Below, piece by piece: positions 8,331-16,873 of a stretch of DNA of 64,000 nt (position 1 is the first letter of the stretch; each line of letters opens with the position of its first letter). The notes beneath the pieces were generated by a model. The model worked only from the letters and a program-made list of their open reading frames with translations, did not search any database and had not been told where the DNA came from. The stretch covers positions 1 to 64,000 of the forward strand of contig VFJR01000060.1 of NCBI GenBank assembly GCA_009885945.1, in the 5' to 3' direction. Made by a program: the position numbers and the translations under genes. Source of the stretch: Anaerolineaceae bacterium (GTDB lineage: Bacteria > Chloroflexota > Anaerolineae > Anaerolineales > Villigracilaceae).

Positions 8331-9911
8331 ATGAAAGTAATTTATAACGCCCGCATTTATACATTAGATAAAAACAAACCTAGTGCATCTTGCATTGTGA
8401 TAGATCACGGAAAAATAATCGCGATTGGAAATGAAGATATCCTGAGCGAATTTGAAGGACGCGCAAAAAAAGAAGATATGGGCGGCAAAATTATTTTGCC
8501 CGGACTTACTGATGCGCACGTGCATCTAAAATATTATTCACTGAGCTTGCAAAAAATTGACTGCGAAACACCCACAAAAGAAGAATGTTTACAGCGCGTA
8601 AAAGAACGCGCGCAAAAAACAAAACCCGGCGAATGGATTTTAGGTCACGGCTGGAATCAAAATGTTTGGAATGGATGGCCCAGCTCAGAAGAATTGAATG
8701 TAATTGCGCCCAACAACCCAGTTTATCTCACCGCAAAATCATTACACGCGGGCTGGGCAAACACATCCGCGTTAAAACTTGCAAACATCACAGACACTAC
8801 ACCTGATCCTAAAGATGGAAAAATCCAGCGCGATGCACACGGGCGTGCAACAGGCATATTGCTAGAAACCGCTATGCAATTGCTCAGCGACGCAGTGCCG
8901 AATATTTCCATTAACGAAACAGCAGATGCTATTGAAAAAGCACAGCCTATTTTATGGAAGATGGGCTTAACCGGCGTACATGATTTTGACCGCCGCGATT
9001 ATTTTATGGCTTTACAGTCCTTACATGCGCAAGGCAAATTGAAATTAAGAATCACAAAAAACATTCCAGTGGAATTGGTTAATCAAGCCAATGAACTCGG
9101 GTTACGCACAGGCTTTGGCGATGATTTTTTGCGCATTGGTTCTGTCAAAGCATTCATGGATGGCGCACTCGGTCCGCACACTGCCGCCATGTTCCAGTCT
9201 TATGAAGATGAAGCAGAAAACCGCGGCATTCTTAATATGGATGGCGAACAACTTTTTGAATATGCGCGCAAAGCCGCAGATGTGGGTCTTGGCATGACCG
9301 TTCACGCGATTGGCGATAAAGCCAATCATGAAGTACTCAATGCTTATGAACAATTGCGCACTTATGAAAAAGAAAATCATCTGCCGCATCTGCGCCATCG
9401 CATTGAACATGTGCAAGTAATTCACCCACAAGATGCGCCTCGTCTCGCACAATTGGATATCATTGCATCTATGCAGCCCATCCATGCTACCTCTGATATG
9501 CTGATGGCAGATCAATTTTGGGGAGAAGAACGCTCACGCCTCGCCTATGCCTGGCGCGCACAACTGAATCATGGTGCACGCCTTGCGCTTGGCTCCGATG
9601 CGCCCGTTGAGTCGCCGAATCCATTTTTGGGGATTCACGCCGCTGTTACCCGCCGTCGCGCAGACGGCACACCCGACACACAAGGCTGGCGTCCCGAACA
9701 AAAATTAACCATGCAAGAAGCCATTGAAGGGTTTACACTTGGTTCTGCCTACGCTGGCTACTCAGAAAATCGCATGGGACAATTAACCGAAAATTATCTA
9801 GCCGATTTAATTGTTCTGGAAAAAGACCCGTTCACTTGCGACCCAAACGAATTATTAAAAATGCAATCCTATGCAACCATGGTAAACGGAGAATGGGTTT
9901 GGCATGAATAA
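8331..9911 (+). CDS. Amidohydrolase-3 family metal-dependent hydrolase (YtcJ-like)
   Basis: This protein of about 526 aa belongs to the amidohydrolase superfamily, amidohydrolase-3/YtcJ group, whose members hydrolyse C-N bonds with one or two metal ions in a TIM barrel. An N-terminal beta-sandwich (MKVIYNARIYTLDKN) precedes the metal motif LPGLTDAHVHLKYYS. GHGWNQNVW, a later AIGDKANHEV and HRIEHVQ carry further metal-ligand histidines, and ALGSDAPVESPNP carries the catalytic Asp. An in-frame TTG three bases earlier is possible, but the ATG at 8331 is preferred. The last 8 nt overlap the downstream histidine kinase, which suggests co-transcription, although a functional link is not evident. 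Substrate not predictable. Confidence 0.85.
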   Translation: MKVIYNARIYTLDKNKPSASCIVIDHGKIIAIGNEDILSEFEGRAKKEDMGGKIILPGLTDAHVHLKYYSLSLQKIDCETPTKEECLQRVKERAQKTKPGEWILGHGWNQNVWNGWPSSEELNVIAPNNPVYLTAKSLHAGWANTSALKLANITDTTPDPKDGKIQRDAHGRATGILLETAMQLLSDAVPNISINETADAIEKAQPILWKMGLTGVHDFDRRDYFMALQSLHAQGKLKLRITKNIPVELVNQANELGLRTGFGDDFLRIGSVKAFMDGALGPHTAAMFQSYEDEAENRGILNMDGEQLFEYARKAADVGLGMTVHAIGDKANHEVLNAYEQLRTYEKENHLPHLRHRIEHVQVIHPQDAPRLAQLDIIASMQPIHATSDMLMADQFWGEERSRLAYAWRAQLNHGARLALGSDAPVESPNPFLGIHAAVTRRRADGTPDTQGWRPEQKLTMQEAIEGFTLGSAYAGYSENRMGQLTENYLADLIVLEKDPFTCDPNELLKMQSYATMVNGEWVWHE

Positions 9912-10932
9912 ACCGCCTCAACAACTTTCCCCCGAAATGCTCGTACCGCGCCTCGGCGATTACCTTGTTCAACGCGGCGATATCTCTGAAGATTCTCTGA
10001 TTCGTGCGCTTGCTTATCAGCAGAAACAAACAGCAACGGGAAAACAGTTTTTACTTGGGGATGCGCTGGTAGAACTGAAATTAATCAAACGCGAAAAATT
10101 AGATCAAGCCATCACTGAGCAAATCATTTTATTGAGAGGCGCATTACAGTCTGCCAATAAAGACCTGGAACGCCGCGTACAAGAACGAACATCTGAATTA
10201 CAGGAAGCCTTAAGAAGGCTTTCTGAACTCAGCCAAATGAAGGCAAATTTTGTTTCCAATATTTCTCATGAACTACGCACGCCTCTCACTCATGTAAAAG
10301 GTTACCTTGAGTTAATGGTAACCGAATCACTGGGCGCTATCTCTGAAGATCAGCGCCATGCTTTGCAAGTGAGCCAACGCTCCACTGCAAAGCTGGAAGA
10401 AATTATCGAAGACCTGATCATGTTCTCGCTTGCTTCGCGCGGTGAATTGAGCATGAAACTACAAAATATAGACATGCGCCGTTTGGTAAATACAGTGATC
10501 AATTCTGCCGCCAATAAAAGTATTACGCGCGGGGTTAAACTCAAGGCGCTATTGGCTGAAAACCTACCCATGGTGCAGGCGGACCCGCAGAAGATTGGCT
10601 GGGTGTTGAATCAACTGATCGATAACGGAATCAAATTCACGGCGCCGGGAGGCAGCGTTGAGGTCAAGATCAAAATAGAGGCAGAGAATCTGGTTATGAT
10701 CTCTGTAGCAGATACTGGCATTGGCATCGCTCCTGAGCGCTTACAAGAAATATTTGAGCCATTTCATCAGCTTAATGGATCTTCGACACGCAGCGCGGGC
10801 GGAACAGGGCTTGGGCTTTCATTGGTGCGCCAAATTATAGAGGCGCATGGTTCTATGTTGGAAGTTAGCTCGACACAAGAAAAAGGATCGATCTTTAAAT
10901 TCCCTTTGGTTACAGCATCCGAAAACAAGTAA
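9904..10932 (+). CDS. Soluble sensor histidine kinase with MshEN/GspE-N-like N-terminus
   Basis: This 342-aa histidine kinase has no membrane segment. Residues ~15-75 (RLGDYLVQRGDISEDSL...LGDALVELKLIKREKLD) show the paired LG-x-LV-x-x-G/K-x-I pattern of the MshEN/T2SSE-N domain, which in other proteins can bind cyclic di-GMP. A coiled coil (~85-110) leads into the HisKA box FVSNISHELRTPLTHVKG with the phospho-accepting His. The ATPase domain has an N-box LIDNGIKFTAPGG, a G1 box ADTGIGIAPERL and a G2 box GGTGLGLSLV. It overlaps the amidohydrolase by 8 nt. A second kinase and an OmpR regulator follow. The N-terminal domain call is by pattern only. Confidence 0.85.
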   Translation: MNKPPQQLSPEMLVPRLGDYLVQRGDISEDSLIRALAYQQKQTATGKQFLLGDALVELKLIKREKLDQAITEQIILLRGALQSANKDLERRVQERTSELQEALRRLSELSQMKANFVSNISHELRTPLTHVKGYLELMVTESLGAISEDQRHALQVSQRSTAKLEEIIEDLIMFSLASRGELSMKLQNIDMRRLVNTVINSAANKSITRGVKLKALLAENLPMVQADPQKIGWVLNQLIDNGIKFTAPGGSVEVKIKIEAENLVMISVADTGIGIAPERLQEIFEPFHQLNGSSTRSAGGTGLGLSLVRQIIEAHGSMLEVSSTQEKGSIFKFPLVTASENK

Positions 10933-10941
10933 AATTTAGAA

Positions 10942-12120
10942 ATGGATGCCAAACTGCTTTATAAAACGTTTGAATCAATTGCGCGCGAAGCAGATTGGAA
11001 AATAGCGCTGGATAAAATGATGGCGGCGTTACGCGGGGAATTTATATATGACAACGTAGCAGTTTACATTAAAGATAAAAAGGAAAAAGGGGTGGAGGTG
11101 CAATACGCACGAGCTGTAGGGCGCGGTAAAACAGCAGAAGCAGATGTGGCTTGGGGGGAGGCAATTGCCAGCGAAATATTTTCTAAAGGCGAAAAGATAT
11201 TAATCGAACCAAGCAAAATGCCATCTCGAGCCAACCGTCTTGTAGAACCTTATTTACTTGGCTTTCCCATGTATATCGGCAATCGTTTATTGGGCGCAAT
11301 GGTATTTATTCGTTTTGGCGGACCAAAATTTTCCAGCGAGCATGTAAAAACTGCATTTTTATTAAGCCATTGGGCTGCATCTATTTATGAAAGAAAAGTT
11401 CTGGAAGATGTACGCGGAGAAATGGAATCAGTGCAGAGACAAATGCGTTTGCAAGATGATTTTGTTTCCACTATTTCGCATGAATTGCGCACACCGTTAG
11501 GCTTTATTAAAGGATATAGCACCAGCCTACTGCGTGACGATACAACATGGGATGAAAGCACACAGCGTGAATTTCTGACCATTATTGATGAAGAAACAGA
11601 CCGCTTAAAAGATTTGATCGAAGACATGCTCGAATCGGCGCGCTTACAAAGCAAGACAACTGATTTTAATTTTTCTCCTATTCGCCTAGACGCCACCATA
11701 CGCGACATCACATCCCGAGTGCAAACGCACAAACCCGACCTGAAAGTTGCTCTTGATATTCTGGGGGCACCTCTAATCCTCGGCGATAGCGCGCATATTA
11801 CGCGTGTATTTGATAATCTGTTTAGCAATGCCATGAAATATGCACCTGAGTCACCACTTAATATATCCATCCGCGAAACTGCAGGAGTCATTACTATTAA
11901 ATTTGCAGATCAGGGAAAGGGAATACCAGAAGAATTTTTACCCTTCCTTTTTGAACGATTCTATCGTGTACCCGGAGAACGCACAGTTACAGGCACAGGC
12001 TTGGGGCTGTATATTTGCAAGCAGATTATTTTGTCTCATCATGGTAAGATTTGGGCAGAATCAAAGCCCAATAAAGGTACTACATTTTTTATTGAATTCC
12101 CAGCACAGCCTGTGGAATAA
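10942..12120 (+). CDS. GAF-domain sensor histidine kinase
   Basis: This 392-aa soluble histidine kinase has an N-terminal GAF-like sensor domain (~1-155) with FIYDNVAVYIKDKK and an internal FPMYIGNRLLGAMVFI strand pair. Next come a short coiled coil, the HisKA box FVSTISHELRTPLGFIKGYS, the N-box FDNLFSNAMKYAPESP, the G1 box FADQGKGIPEEFLPFLFERF and the G2 box GTGLGLYICKQI. It starts 9 nt after the previous kinase and ends 21 nt before the OmpR regulator, so the two kinases and the regulator probably form one operon. The regulator is the likely phospho-transfer partner. The signal sensed is unknown. Confidence 0.9.
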   Translation: MDAKLLYKTFESIAREADWKIALDKMMAALRGEFIYDNVAVYIKDKKEKGVEVQYARAVGRGKTAEADVAWGEAIASEIFSKGEKILIEPSKMPSRANRLVEPYLLGFPMYIGNRLLGAMVFIRFGGPKFSSEHVKTAFLLSHWAASIYERKVLEDVRGEMESVQRQMRLQDDFVSTISHELRTPLGFIKGYSTSLLRDDTTWDESTQREFLTIIDEETDRLKDLIEDMLESARLQSKTTDFNFSPIRLDATIRDITSRVQTHKPDLKVALDILGAPLILGDSAHITRVFDNLFSNAMKYAPESPLNISIRETAGVITIKFADQGKGIPEEFLPFLFERFYRVPGERTVTGTGLGLYICKQIILSHHGKIWAESKPNKGTTFFIEFPAQPVE

Positions 12121-12141
12121 CACTTTATGTTGGAGGTAGGG

Positions 12142-12840
12142 ATGCCGAAACGTGTATTAATTGTAGATGATGAACCCCGCTATCTGCGTTTATTGGAAGC
12201 CAATCTGCGCACCGAAGGTTATGAAATTGTGAGTGCGCAAGATGGGCTGCAAGCCCTTGAGGTATTTTCATCCCAGACCATAGACCTTGTTCTTCTAGAT
12301 GTGATGATGCCGCGCTTGGATGGTTTTGCCACTTGTCAGCGCATCCGTGAATTTTCCAATGTACCCATCGTCATCCTGACCGCCAAGGGAGAAGAACAAG
12401 ATCGGGTGCGCGGTTTGGATTTGGGTGCGGATGATTACCTCGTCAAACCATTTTCAGCAACTGAATTATTAGCGCGGGTGCGGGCTGTTTTGCGCCGCGT
12501 GCAAACTACAACAGAATCGGTACAGAACCGTTACTTTACACACGAAAATCTTAAGATCGATTTTGCACGCGCCGAAGTATGGCGGGGAGAAGAGCCTGTC
12601 TCCCTTTCGGCTACTGAATATCGTTTATTACTTCAATTCGCACACAACACAGGCAAGATCATGACGTCTGAAGAACTATTAACCAGCGTGTGGGGACCCG
12701 AATATAAAAGTGACAAAGAGATTCTATGGGTCAGCATTGCACGTTTACGCCAAAAACTTGAGCTAGACGCGCACACTCCTAAACATATTGTGACACGTTC
12801 CGGGCTGGGATACATCATGCCGCCATCAGGGTCAAGCTAA
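12142..12840 (+). CDS. OmpR-family DNA-binding response regulator
   Basis: This two-domain response regulator of about 232 aa has a receiver domain (RVLIVDDEPRYLRLL, acceptor Asp in LVLLDVMMPRLDGF, LTAKGEE, VKPFSATELL) and a C-terminal winged helix (Trans_reg_C) with LSATEYRLLLQF and SIARLRQKLE. An ATG at 12127 is in frame, but GGAGGTAGGG sits immediately before the ATG at 12142, which begins directly at the receiver fold, so 12142 is chosen. It follows two histidine kinases and precedes a CpaE-like protein. All residues needed for phosphorylation are present. Confidence 0.92.
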   Translation: MPKRVLIVDDEPRYLRLLEANLRTEGYEIVSAQDGLQALEVFSSQTIDLVLLDVMMPRLDGFATCQRIREFSNVPIVILTAKGEEQDRVRGLDLGADDYLVKPFSATELLARVRAVLRRVQTTTESVQNRYFTHENLKIDFARAEVWRGEEPVSLSATEYRLLLQFAHNTGKIMTSEELLTSVWGPEYKSDKEILWVSIARLRQKLELDAHTPKHIVTRSGLGYIMPPSGSS

Positions 12841-12845
12841 TCAGC

Positions 12846-14000
12846 ATGGCTGGAAAAAAGATTCTACTAATAGATTCAGATGTTGCCAGCCGTAATTTTG
12901 TTGCGCGCGCATTGCAACAGGCACAACATATCGTCTTACACGCCAGCTCTGGCAAAGAAGGACTGATCTTCGCCTGGCGCGATCGCCCTGACGCTATTAT
13001 TATTGAACCAGTTCTCGCTGATCTTAAAGGGGAAGAACTCGCTGTTAAATTTAGGCAGGATCCGCGCACAGCCAACATCCCACTGATTGCATTAAGCAAT
13101 GACACAACCATTTTGCGGCGCAAACAGTGTTTGGATGCCGGCTTCAGTGAGTATATTGTCAAATCAGGACAAGCAGTTGCTATATTAATTGGTTTGCTCA
13201 ACCGCTTGTTTGGCATGGGTCCCTCTATTACGGATAAACAAGGCGGGATCTTAATTGTGTTCTTAAGCTCAAAAGGCGGTGTTGGCACGTCTTCCTTGTG
13301 CGCTAACATTGCCATGAATATGCTGGTAAGTCAGCCAGAGGCAAAAGCTGTTGTAGTGGATATGGTTTTGCCAATTGGCTCCATAGCTTCCATTGTTGGC
13401 TATAGCGAGGAACAAAATCTTGTTACCATCTCCGATCTAGATCCACAGGAAACAAGCCCCGATTATTTTAAAGAAAATCTAGCAGTTCCAAAAGATTGGC
13501 GCTTTCACCTGCTGGCAGGTTCACCCGACCCAGAAACAGGAAACCACCTCAAGTCGGCAAATATAGGCGACATCATCAATAAGCTAAGAGCCTCTTTTGA
13601 CTATGTGATCATTGACTTGGGGCGCTCACTTTCGAAAATAAGCCTGCCTATTATCGAAAGCGCCGATTTAATAACCTTGGTCTTAAGTTCAGAGATAAGT
13701 ACCATCACATTAACCAAAACTACTCTGGCATATTTAATTCAAAAAGGCATCAAACAATCATCCATCTATAGCATCTTGAATCGGGCAGTTGGCTTGGAAG
13801 GTATGTCAAAACCAGAAGCAGAAAAAGAGTTGGGCTTGGAAATTAAAACAGCCCTGCCCTATATGGGCGGCAGTTTTTCCTTTGCAAACAATCAGCACGC
13901 CCCAGTTACATTAAAATTCCCAAACGATACAGCTTCGATGGTCTTGCGTGAGGCAGCAAAACAGATTATTGAACAGGCGCGCAAAACCCGCTCTTCATAA
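12846..14000 (+). CDS. CpaE/TadZ-like protein: pseudo-receiver fused to a MinD/ParA-type ATPase
   Basis: This 384-aa protein has a receiver-like domain (1-120) followed by a deviant Walker ATPase (~135-384), the layout of CpaE/TadZ. CpaE/TadZ proteins place Tad pilus machinery at the cell pole. The ATPase has VFLSSKGGVGTSSLCANIA as Walker A and DYVIIDLGRSLSK as Walker B. In the receiver the phosphorylatable Asp is replaced by Glu (E54, PDAIIIEPVL), the switch Thr is Ser and the Lys is kept, so it is probably not phosphorylated in the normal way. No Tad pilus genes are visible here. It lies 5 nt after the OmpR regulator, suggesting it serves that signalling operon or acts at a distance. Confidence 0.85.
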   Translation: MAGKKILLIDSDVASRNFVARALQQAQHIVLHASSGKEGLIFAWRDRPDAIIIEPVLADLKGEELAVKFRQDPRTANIPLIALSNDTTILRRKQCLDAGFSEYIVKSGQAVAILIGLLNRLFGMGPSITDKQGGILIVFLSSKGGVGTSSLCANIAMNMLVSQPEAKAVVVDMVLPIGSIASIVGYSEEQNLVTISDLDPQETSPDYFKENLAVPKDWRFHLLAGSPDPETGNHLKSANIGDIINKLRASFDYVIIDLGRSLSKISLPIIESADLITLVLSSEISTITLTKTTLAYLIQKGIKQSSIYSILNRAVGLEGMSKPEAEKELGLEIKTALPYMGGSFSFANNQHAPVTLKFPNDTASMVLREAAKQIIEQARKTRSS

Positions 14001-14026
14001 GCGTGCATTGCGCGTATCTTCTCAGC

Positions 14027-14032
14027 TATAAT
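14027..14032 (+). promoter_or_regulatory. Putative -10 box upstream of the double-HTH gene
   Basis: TATAAT lies 33 nt before the ATG at 14065. A second TATAAC is 9 nt further on, and AAGGA serves as ribosome-binding site. No good -35 match was seen at 17 nt spacing. Confidence 0.35.
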
Positions 14033-14064
14033 ATTGCTATAACTTTCCACTCAAGGACAGCCAC

Positions 14065-14742
14065 ATGGATATCCATTCACAGATCACCATCCGTACCAAA
14101 AAACTTGGCGTATTGATTCGCGATGCGCGCACCTCAGAACGCCGCAGCATTCAAGAATGTGCGCAGGCAATGGGCATTAAACCCGCACTATTACGCACCT
14201 ACGAAAAAGGACGCCGCGCACCCTCTCTGCCAGAACTAGAACTGCTGGTTCATTACCTAAAATTAAAGATAAATCACTTTTGGGGACAATCAGCGCTGAC
14301 TGACTCTGCCTCGCAGCCGGAGGCACTCAACGCCGAAATGCTCGTCTCCGTTCGCCAGCGTAAGATTGGCGCGTTATTGCGCCAAGAAAGAAATAAAATT
14401 AACATCTCGGTCAAAGCCCTCTCCGACCAAACCGGCATCCCCGGTACCCGCGTCAAAGCCTATGAGCTTGGAGAACGCTCGATCCCATTACCTGAATTAG
14501 AAGCTATTCTCACTGTGTTCGATGCCCGCATTGAAAACTTCTACGACCAAAGTGGACCTGTGGGTCAATGGATGACCGAACAAAAAGCCATGTTGAAATT
14601 CTTGGAACTTCCAGAAGATATTCAAAACTTTGCCTGTCGCCCGATCAACCGCCCCTACCTTGAACTTGCCATGAAACTAAGCGAAATGTCTAAGGACCGT
14701 CTGCGCTCTGTTGCAGAGGGCTTACTCGACATAACCTTGTAA
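14065..14742 (+). CDS. Regulator with two XRE-type helix-turn-helix domains
   Basis: This 225-aa cytoplasmic protein has two Cro/C1-type HTH domains in tandem. The first (~10-65) contains LIRDARTSERRSIQECAQAMG and LRTYEKGRRAPSLPELE. The second (~95-150) contains ALSDQTGIPGTRVKAYELGE and PLPELEAIL. Both repeat the Y-E-x-G-R/E-R-x-P pattern at the end of the HTH. The C-terminal ~70 residues have no recognised domain. It is likely a DNA-binding transcriptional regulator, possibly binding as a monomer through its two HTH units. The stop is followed by a strong inverted repeat at 14788-14832. Confidence 0.8.
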   Translation: MDIHSQITIRTKKLGVLIRDARTSERRSIQECAQAMGIKPALLRTYEKGRRAPSLPELELLVHYLKLKINHFWGQSALTDSASQPEALNAEMLVSVRQRKIGALLRQERNKINISVKALSDQTGIPGTRVKAYELGERSIPLPELEAILTVFDARIENFYDQSGPVGQWMTEQKAMLKFLELPEDIQNFACRPINRPYLELAMKLSEMSKDRLRSVAEGLLDITL

Positions 14743-14787
14743 AATAAAATATAAACGCATTTAATGCGTATTTTTTAAACTGCATCC

Positions 14788-14832
14788 ATTTGACCGCTGA
14801 CCGCAGCCAACCACTGCAGTCAGCGGTCAAAT
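14788..14832. repeat. Inverted repeat with 14-bp arms
   Basis: ATTTGACCGCTGAC (14788-14801) is exactly mirrored at 14819-14832 around a 17-nt loop. Wording like GACCGC...GACCGCAG recurs near 60940-60955 (the complement of CTGCGGTC), as a short degenerate motif rather than a copy. It lies between the HTH and TPR genes. Confidence 0.65.
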
Positions 14833-14863
14833 CACAATATCATACAAAGCAAGGAATTATTAA

Positions 14864-15409
14864 ATGACATCTTTAGACCCAGCCATCATTGCCGAAGAAG
14901 CCAAACGTTTATATGCACAAAAGCAATATCACGACGCCGCGCAGTCTTTTAGTCAAGCCGCCAAATTATTGACACAAAACCACGACAATCTACTATCTGC
15001 CGAAATGAGCAACAACGAAAGTGTTGCCTGGCTGCAAGGCGGTATGCCGCGCGAAGCATACAATGCCGCAAAAGGAACAGACAAGGTTTTCGAAGACGCA
15101 AAAGATATAAAACGCCAAGCCATTGCTATCTCTAATCAAGCGGCTGCCTTAACAGCTCTCAAACAAAAAGAAGAAGCGCTGGCGCTCTACAATACTGCTT
15201 ATCAATTATTTGATGAGATTGGGGAAAAAGACATGCGCTCTTATATCTCGCGCGCCATTGCAGAGATCAACTTTGGACAGGGCAACTTCTCCAACTCTGC
15301 GCTTAAAATGCTAGGGTCTTTAGAATCAAAAGAACAACCAAGCCTGCGTGAGCGTATATTACTTTCTTTGCTACGCTTTTTTTACCGCCGCATTTACCGC
15401 ACCAAATGA
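14864..15409 (+). CDS. TPR-repeat protein
   Basis: This 181-aa helical protein is built from tetratricopeptide-like repeats. Recognisable units are AKRLYAQKQYHDAAQSFSQA, AWLQGGMPREAYNAA and the AALTALKQKEEALALYNTAY helix pair, with the usual small residues (A, G, Y) at repeat positions. The C-terminus is strongly basic (RFFYRRIYRTK). It probably serves as a protein-interaction scaffold. AAGGAATTATTAA precedes the ATG. The stop overlaps the start of the next acetyltransferase gene (ATGA), so the two are translationally coupled. Confidence 0.75.
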   Translation: MTSLDPAIIAEEAKRLYAQKQYHDAAQSFSQAAKLLTQNHDNLLSAEMSNNESVAWLQGGMPREAYNAAKGTDKVFEDAKDIKRQAIAISNQAAALTALKQKEEALALYNTAYQLFDEIGEKDMRSYISRAIAEINFGQGNFSNSALKMLGSLESKEQPSLRERILLSLLRFFYRRIYRTK

Positions 15410-16269
15410 TCACACCAAAGAGTCAAGTGCGCCGCGCCGTCAGCACAGATCACAGCTCCATCAGCGACCTGATCTTTAGCGCACCGCAAACCCATCGGCA
15501 CATGGATTGGCGCGCCCCGCTGGAATGGCTTGGTGAGCCTCACTACTTCGTGCTGGAAGAAAACGAACGAATCGTTGCCGCGCTTGCCTGTCCGCAAGAC
15601 CCGCCTGATGCCGCATGGATTCGACTCTTCTCCTACACCGCGCCTCTGAGCGGCGCTCAAGCTTGGTCTGCCCTCTGGGAAGTTATCCACGCTGATATCG
15701 CAAACAGCGGCGGCGCAACCGTTGCTGTCATCTGTACGCACTCTTGGCTTGAGAGTCTCCTACACAATAGCAGGTTTACTCTTAAACAACATATTGTCAT
15801 GCTTTCATTACAAACACGATCACATAAACCTGCCGCAACGAATATACATATTCGCCCAATCACATATGATGACCTATCTGTTATTGTGCAAGTGGATTGG
15901 TCTGCATTTGAACCTTTATGGCGTAATTCAACAGAAGCCACTCAAAGCGCGTTGTCACAATCAAACTATGCCACCTTAGCAGAACTTGATGGGCAGGTGT
16001 TGGGGTATCAACTTTCAACCCAGAATCCGCGCGGGAGTCACCTCGCCCGCCTCTCGGTCAAAAAAGAAGCGCAAGGCAAGGGGATAGCATCCGCTTTACT
16101 CAGCGATATGATTCATCACTTTAATATATGCGGCGTGGATTATTTCAGCGTAAACACACAGGCAGATAACAGTGCATCTTTAAGCCTTTATAAAAAATTC
16201 GGCTATCTTGGCACAGGGGAACAATATCCTGTTTATATTTATGAGATAAAAGGCAGACAAAATGACTGA
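15406..16269 (+). CDS. GNAT-family acetyltransferase
   Basis: This 287-aa protein is long enough for two GNAT-like halves. The C-terminal half (~145-287) carries the acetyl-CoA motif A LARLSVKKEAQGKGIASALL and a following NTQADNSASLSLYKKFGY segment, typical of N-acetyltransferases. The N-terminal half has GNAT-like strands (YFVLEENERIVAAL) but a less clear CoA site. It overlaps the TPR gene by 4 nt and the V4R gene by 8 nt, forming a tight operon through to the lipase gene at 17703. The substrate is unknown. Confidence 0.85.
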   Translation: MITPKSQVRRAVSTDHSSISDLIFSAPQTHRHMDWRAPLEWLGEPHYFVLEENERIVAALACPQDPPDAAWIRLFSYTAPLSGAQAWSALWEVIHADIANSGGATVAVICTHSWLESLLHNSRFTLKQHIVMLSLQTRSHKPAATNIHIRPITYDDLSVIVQVDWSAFEPLWRNSTEATQSALSQSNYATLAELDGQVLGYQLSTQNPRGSHLARLSVKKEAQGKGIASALLSDMIHHFNICGVDYFSVNTQADNSASLSLYKKFGYLGTGEQYPVYIYEIKGRQND

Positions 16270-16873
16270 AACGAAATTCCCCATTCATATCTTGAAAATA
16301 TTTATTCGTACACTTGGCAGCGAATTAGGACGAGATACGCTAAGGGCTGTGTTTGAAAAAGCAGGCTTGCCGCCCGATTGGGTGGAGCCCGCTCAATTGG
16401 CAAACATGAACGATAGACAAGCAGGGCAGACTTACGCGCAACTGCAATCTGTAATGCGCACTTATTATGGACGCGGCGCACGCGGTATCCTAATGAGAAT
16501 TGGGGGAAAACTATGGGACTCTTTACTAGCAGAAGCCTCTTTTGGCGTTCGTGCTCAATCTAAATTGATACGCACATTGCCTGCCTCAATACGCATAAAA
16601 CCATCGTTGGAAATGCTGGCAAATATTTTAAAGACCGAATCTGGCGATGTAAGTTTGCATACTTTGGATTTGGATTTATTATTTGTAGACCGTATCAGCC
16701 CAACTACTTTCGAGCAAAAAGAATCTGCGCCTATTTGCTATGTCACTCAGGGATTAATTCGAGAGTGTTTATACTGGGCTACGGGCAAAGAATTTGACGT
16801 TGAAGAAACATCCTGCCGCAGTATGAATGAAAAAGAATGTGAATTTAAAATCATCACAGGAGCAAAAGCATGA
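16262..16873 (+). CDS. V4R-domain protein
   Basis: This 203-aa protein ends in a V4R (4-vinyl-reductase-type) domain, a small-molecule-binding module found in regulators and bacteriochlorophyll enzymes. The diagnostic C-terminal part is present: CYVTQGLIRECLYWATGKEF followed by the pattern E-x-x-C-x-x-x-x-x-x-x-C-x-F-x-I (ETSCRSMNEKECEFKI). No DNA-binding or catalytic domain is attached. It overlaps the genes on both sides (8 nt and 4 nt). It may sense a hydrophobic ligand and act on a partner, but the ligand is not deducible. Confidence 0.75.
   Translation: MTETKFPIHILKIFIRTLGSELGRDTLRAVFEKAGLPPDWVEPAQLANMNDRQAGQTYAQLQSVMRTYYGRGARGILMRIGGKLWDSLLAEASFGVRAQSKLIRTLPASIRIKPSLEMLANILKTESGDVSLHTLDLDLLFVDRISPTTFEQKESAPICYVTQGLIRECLYWATGKEFDVEETSCRSMNEKECEFKIITGAKA

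Noticed and set aside
11385-11891. Long antisense ORF (168 aa) in the GAF histidine kinase gene
   Set aside because: Low-complexity Ser/Arg-rich translation, opposite to a gene with clear HisKA and ATPase motifs; a frame shadow.
12815-13315. Antisense ORF of 166 aa opposite the CpaE-like gene
   Set aside because: No domain pattern; the plus-strand frame has receiver and Walker motifs.
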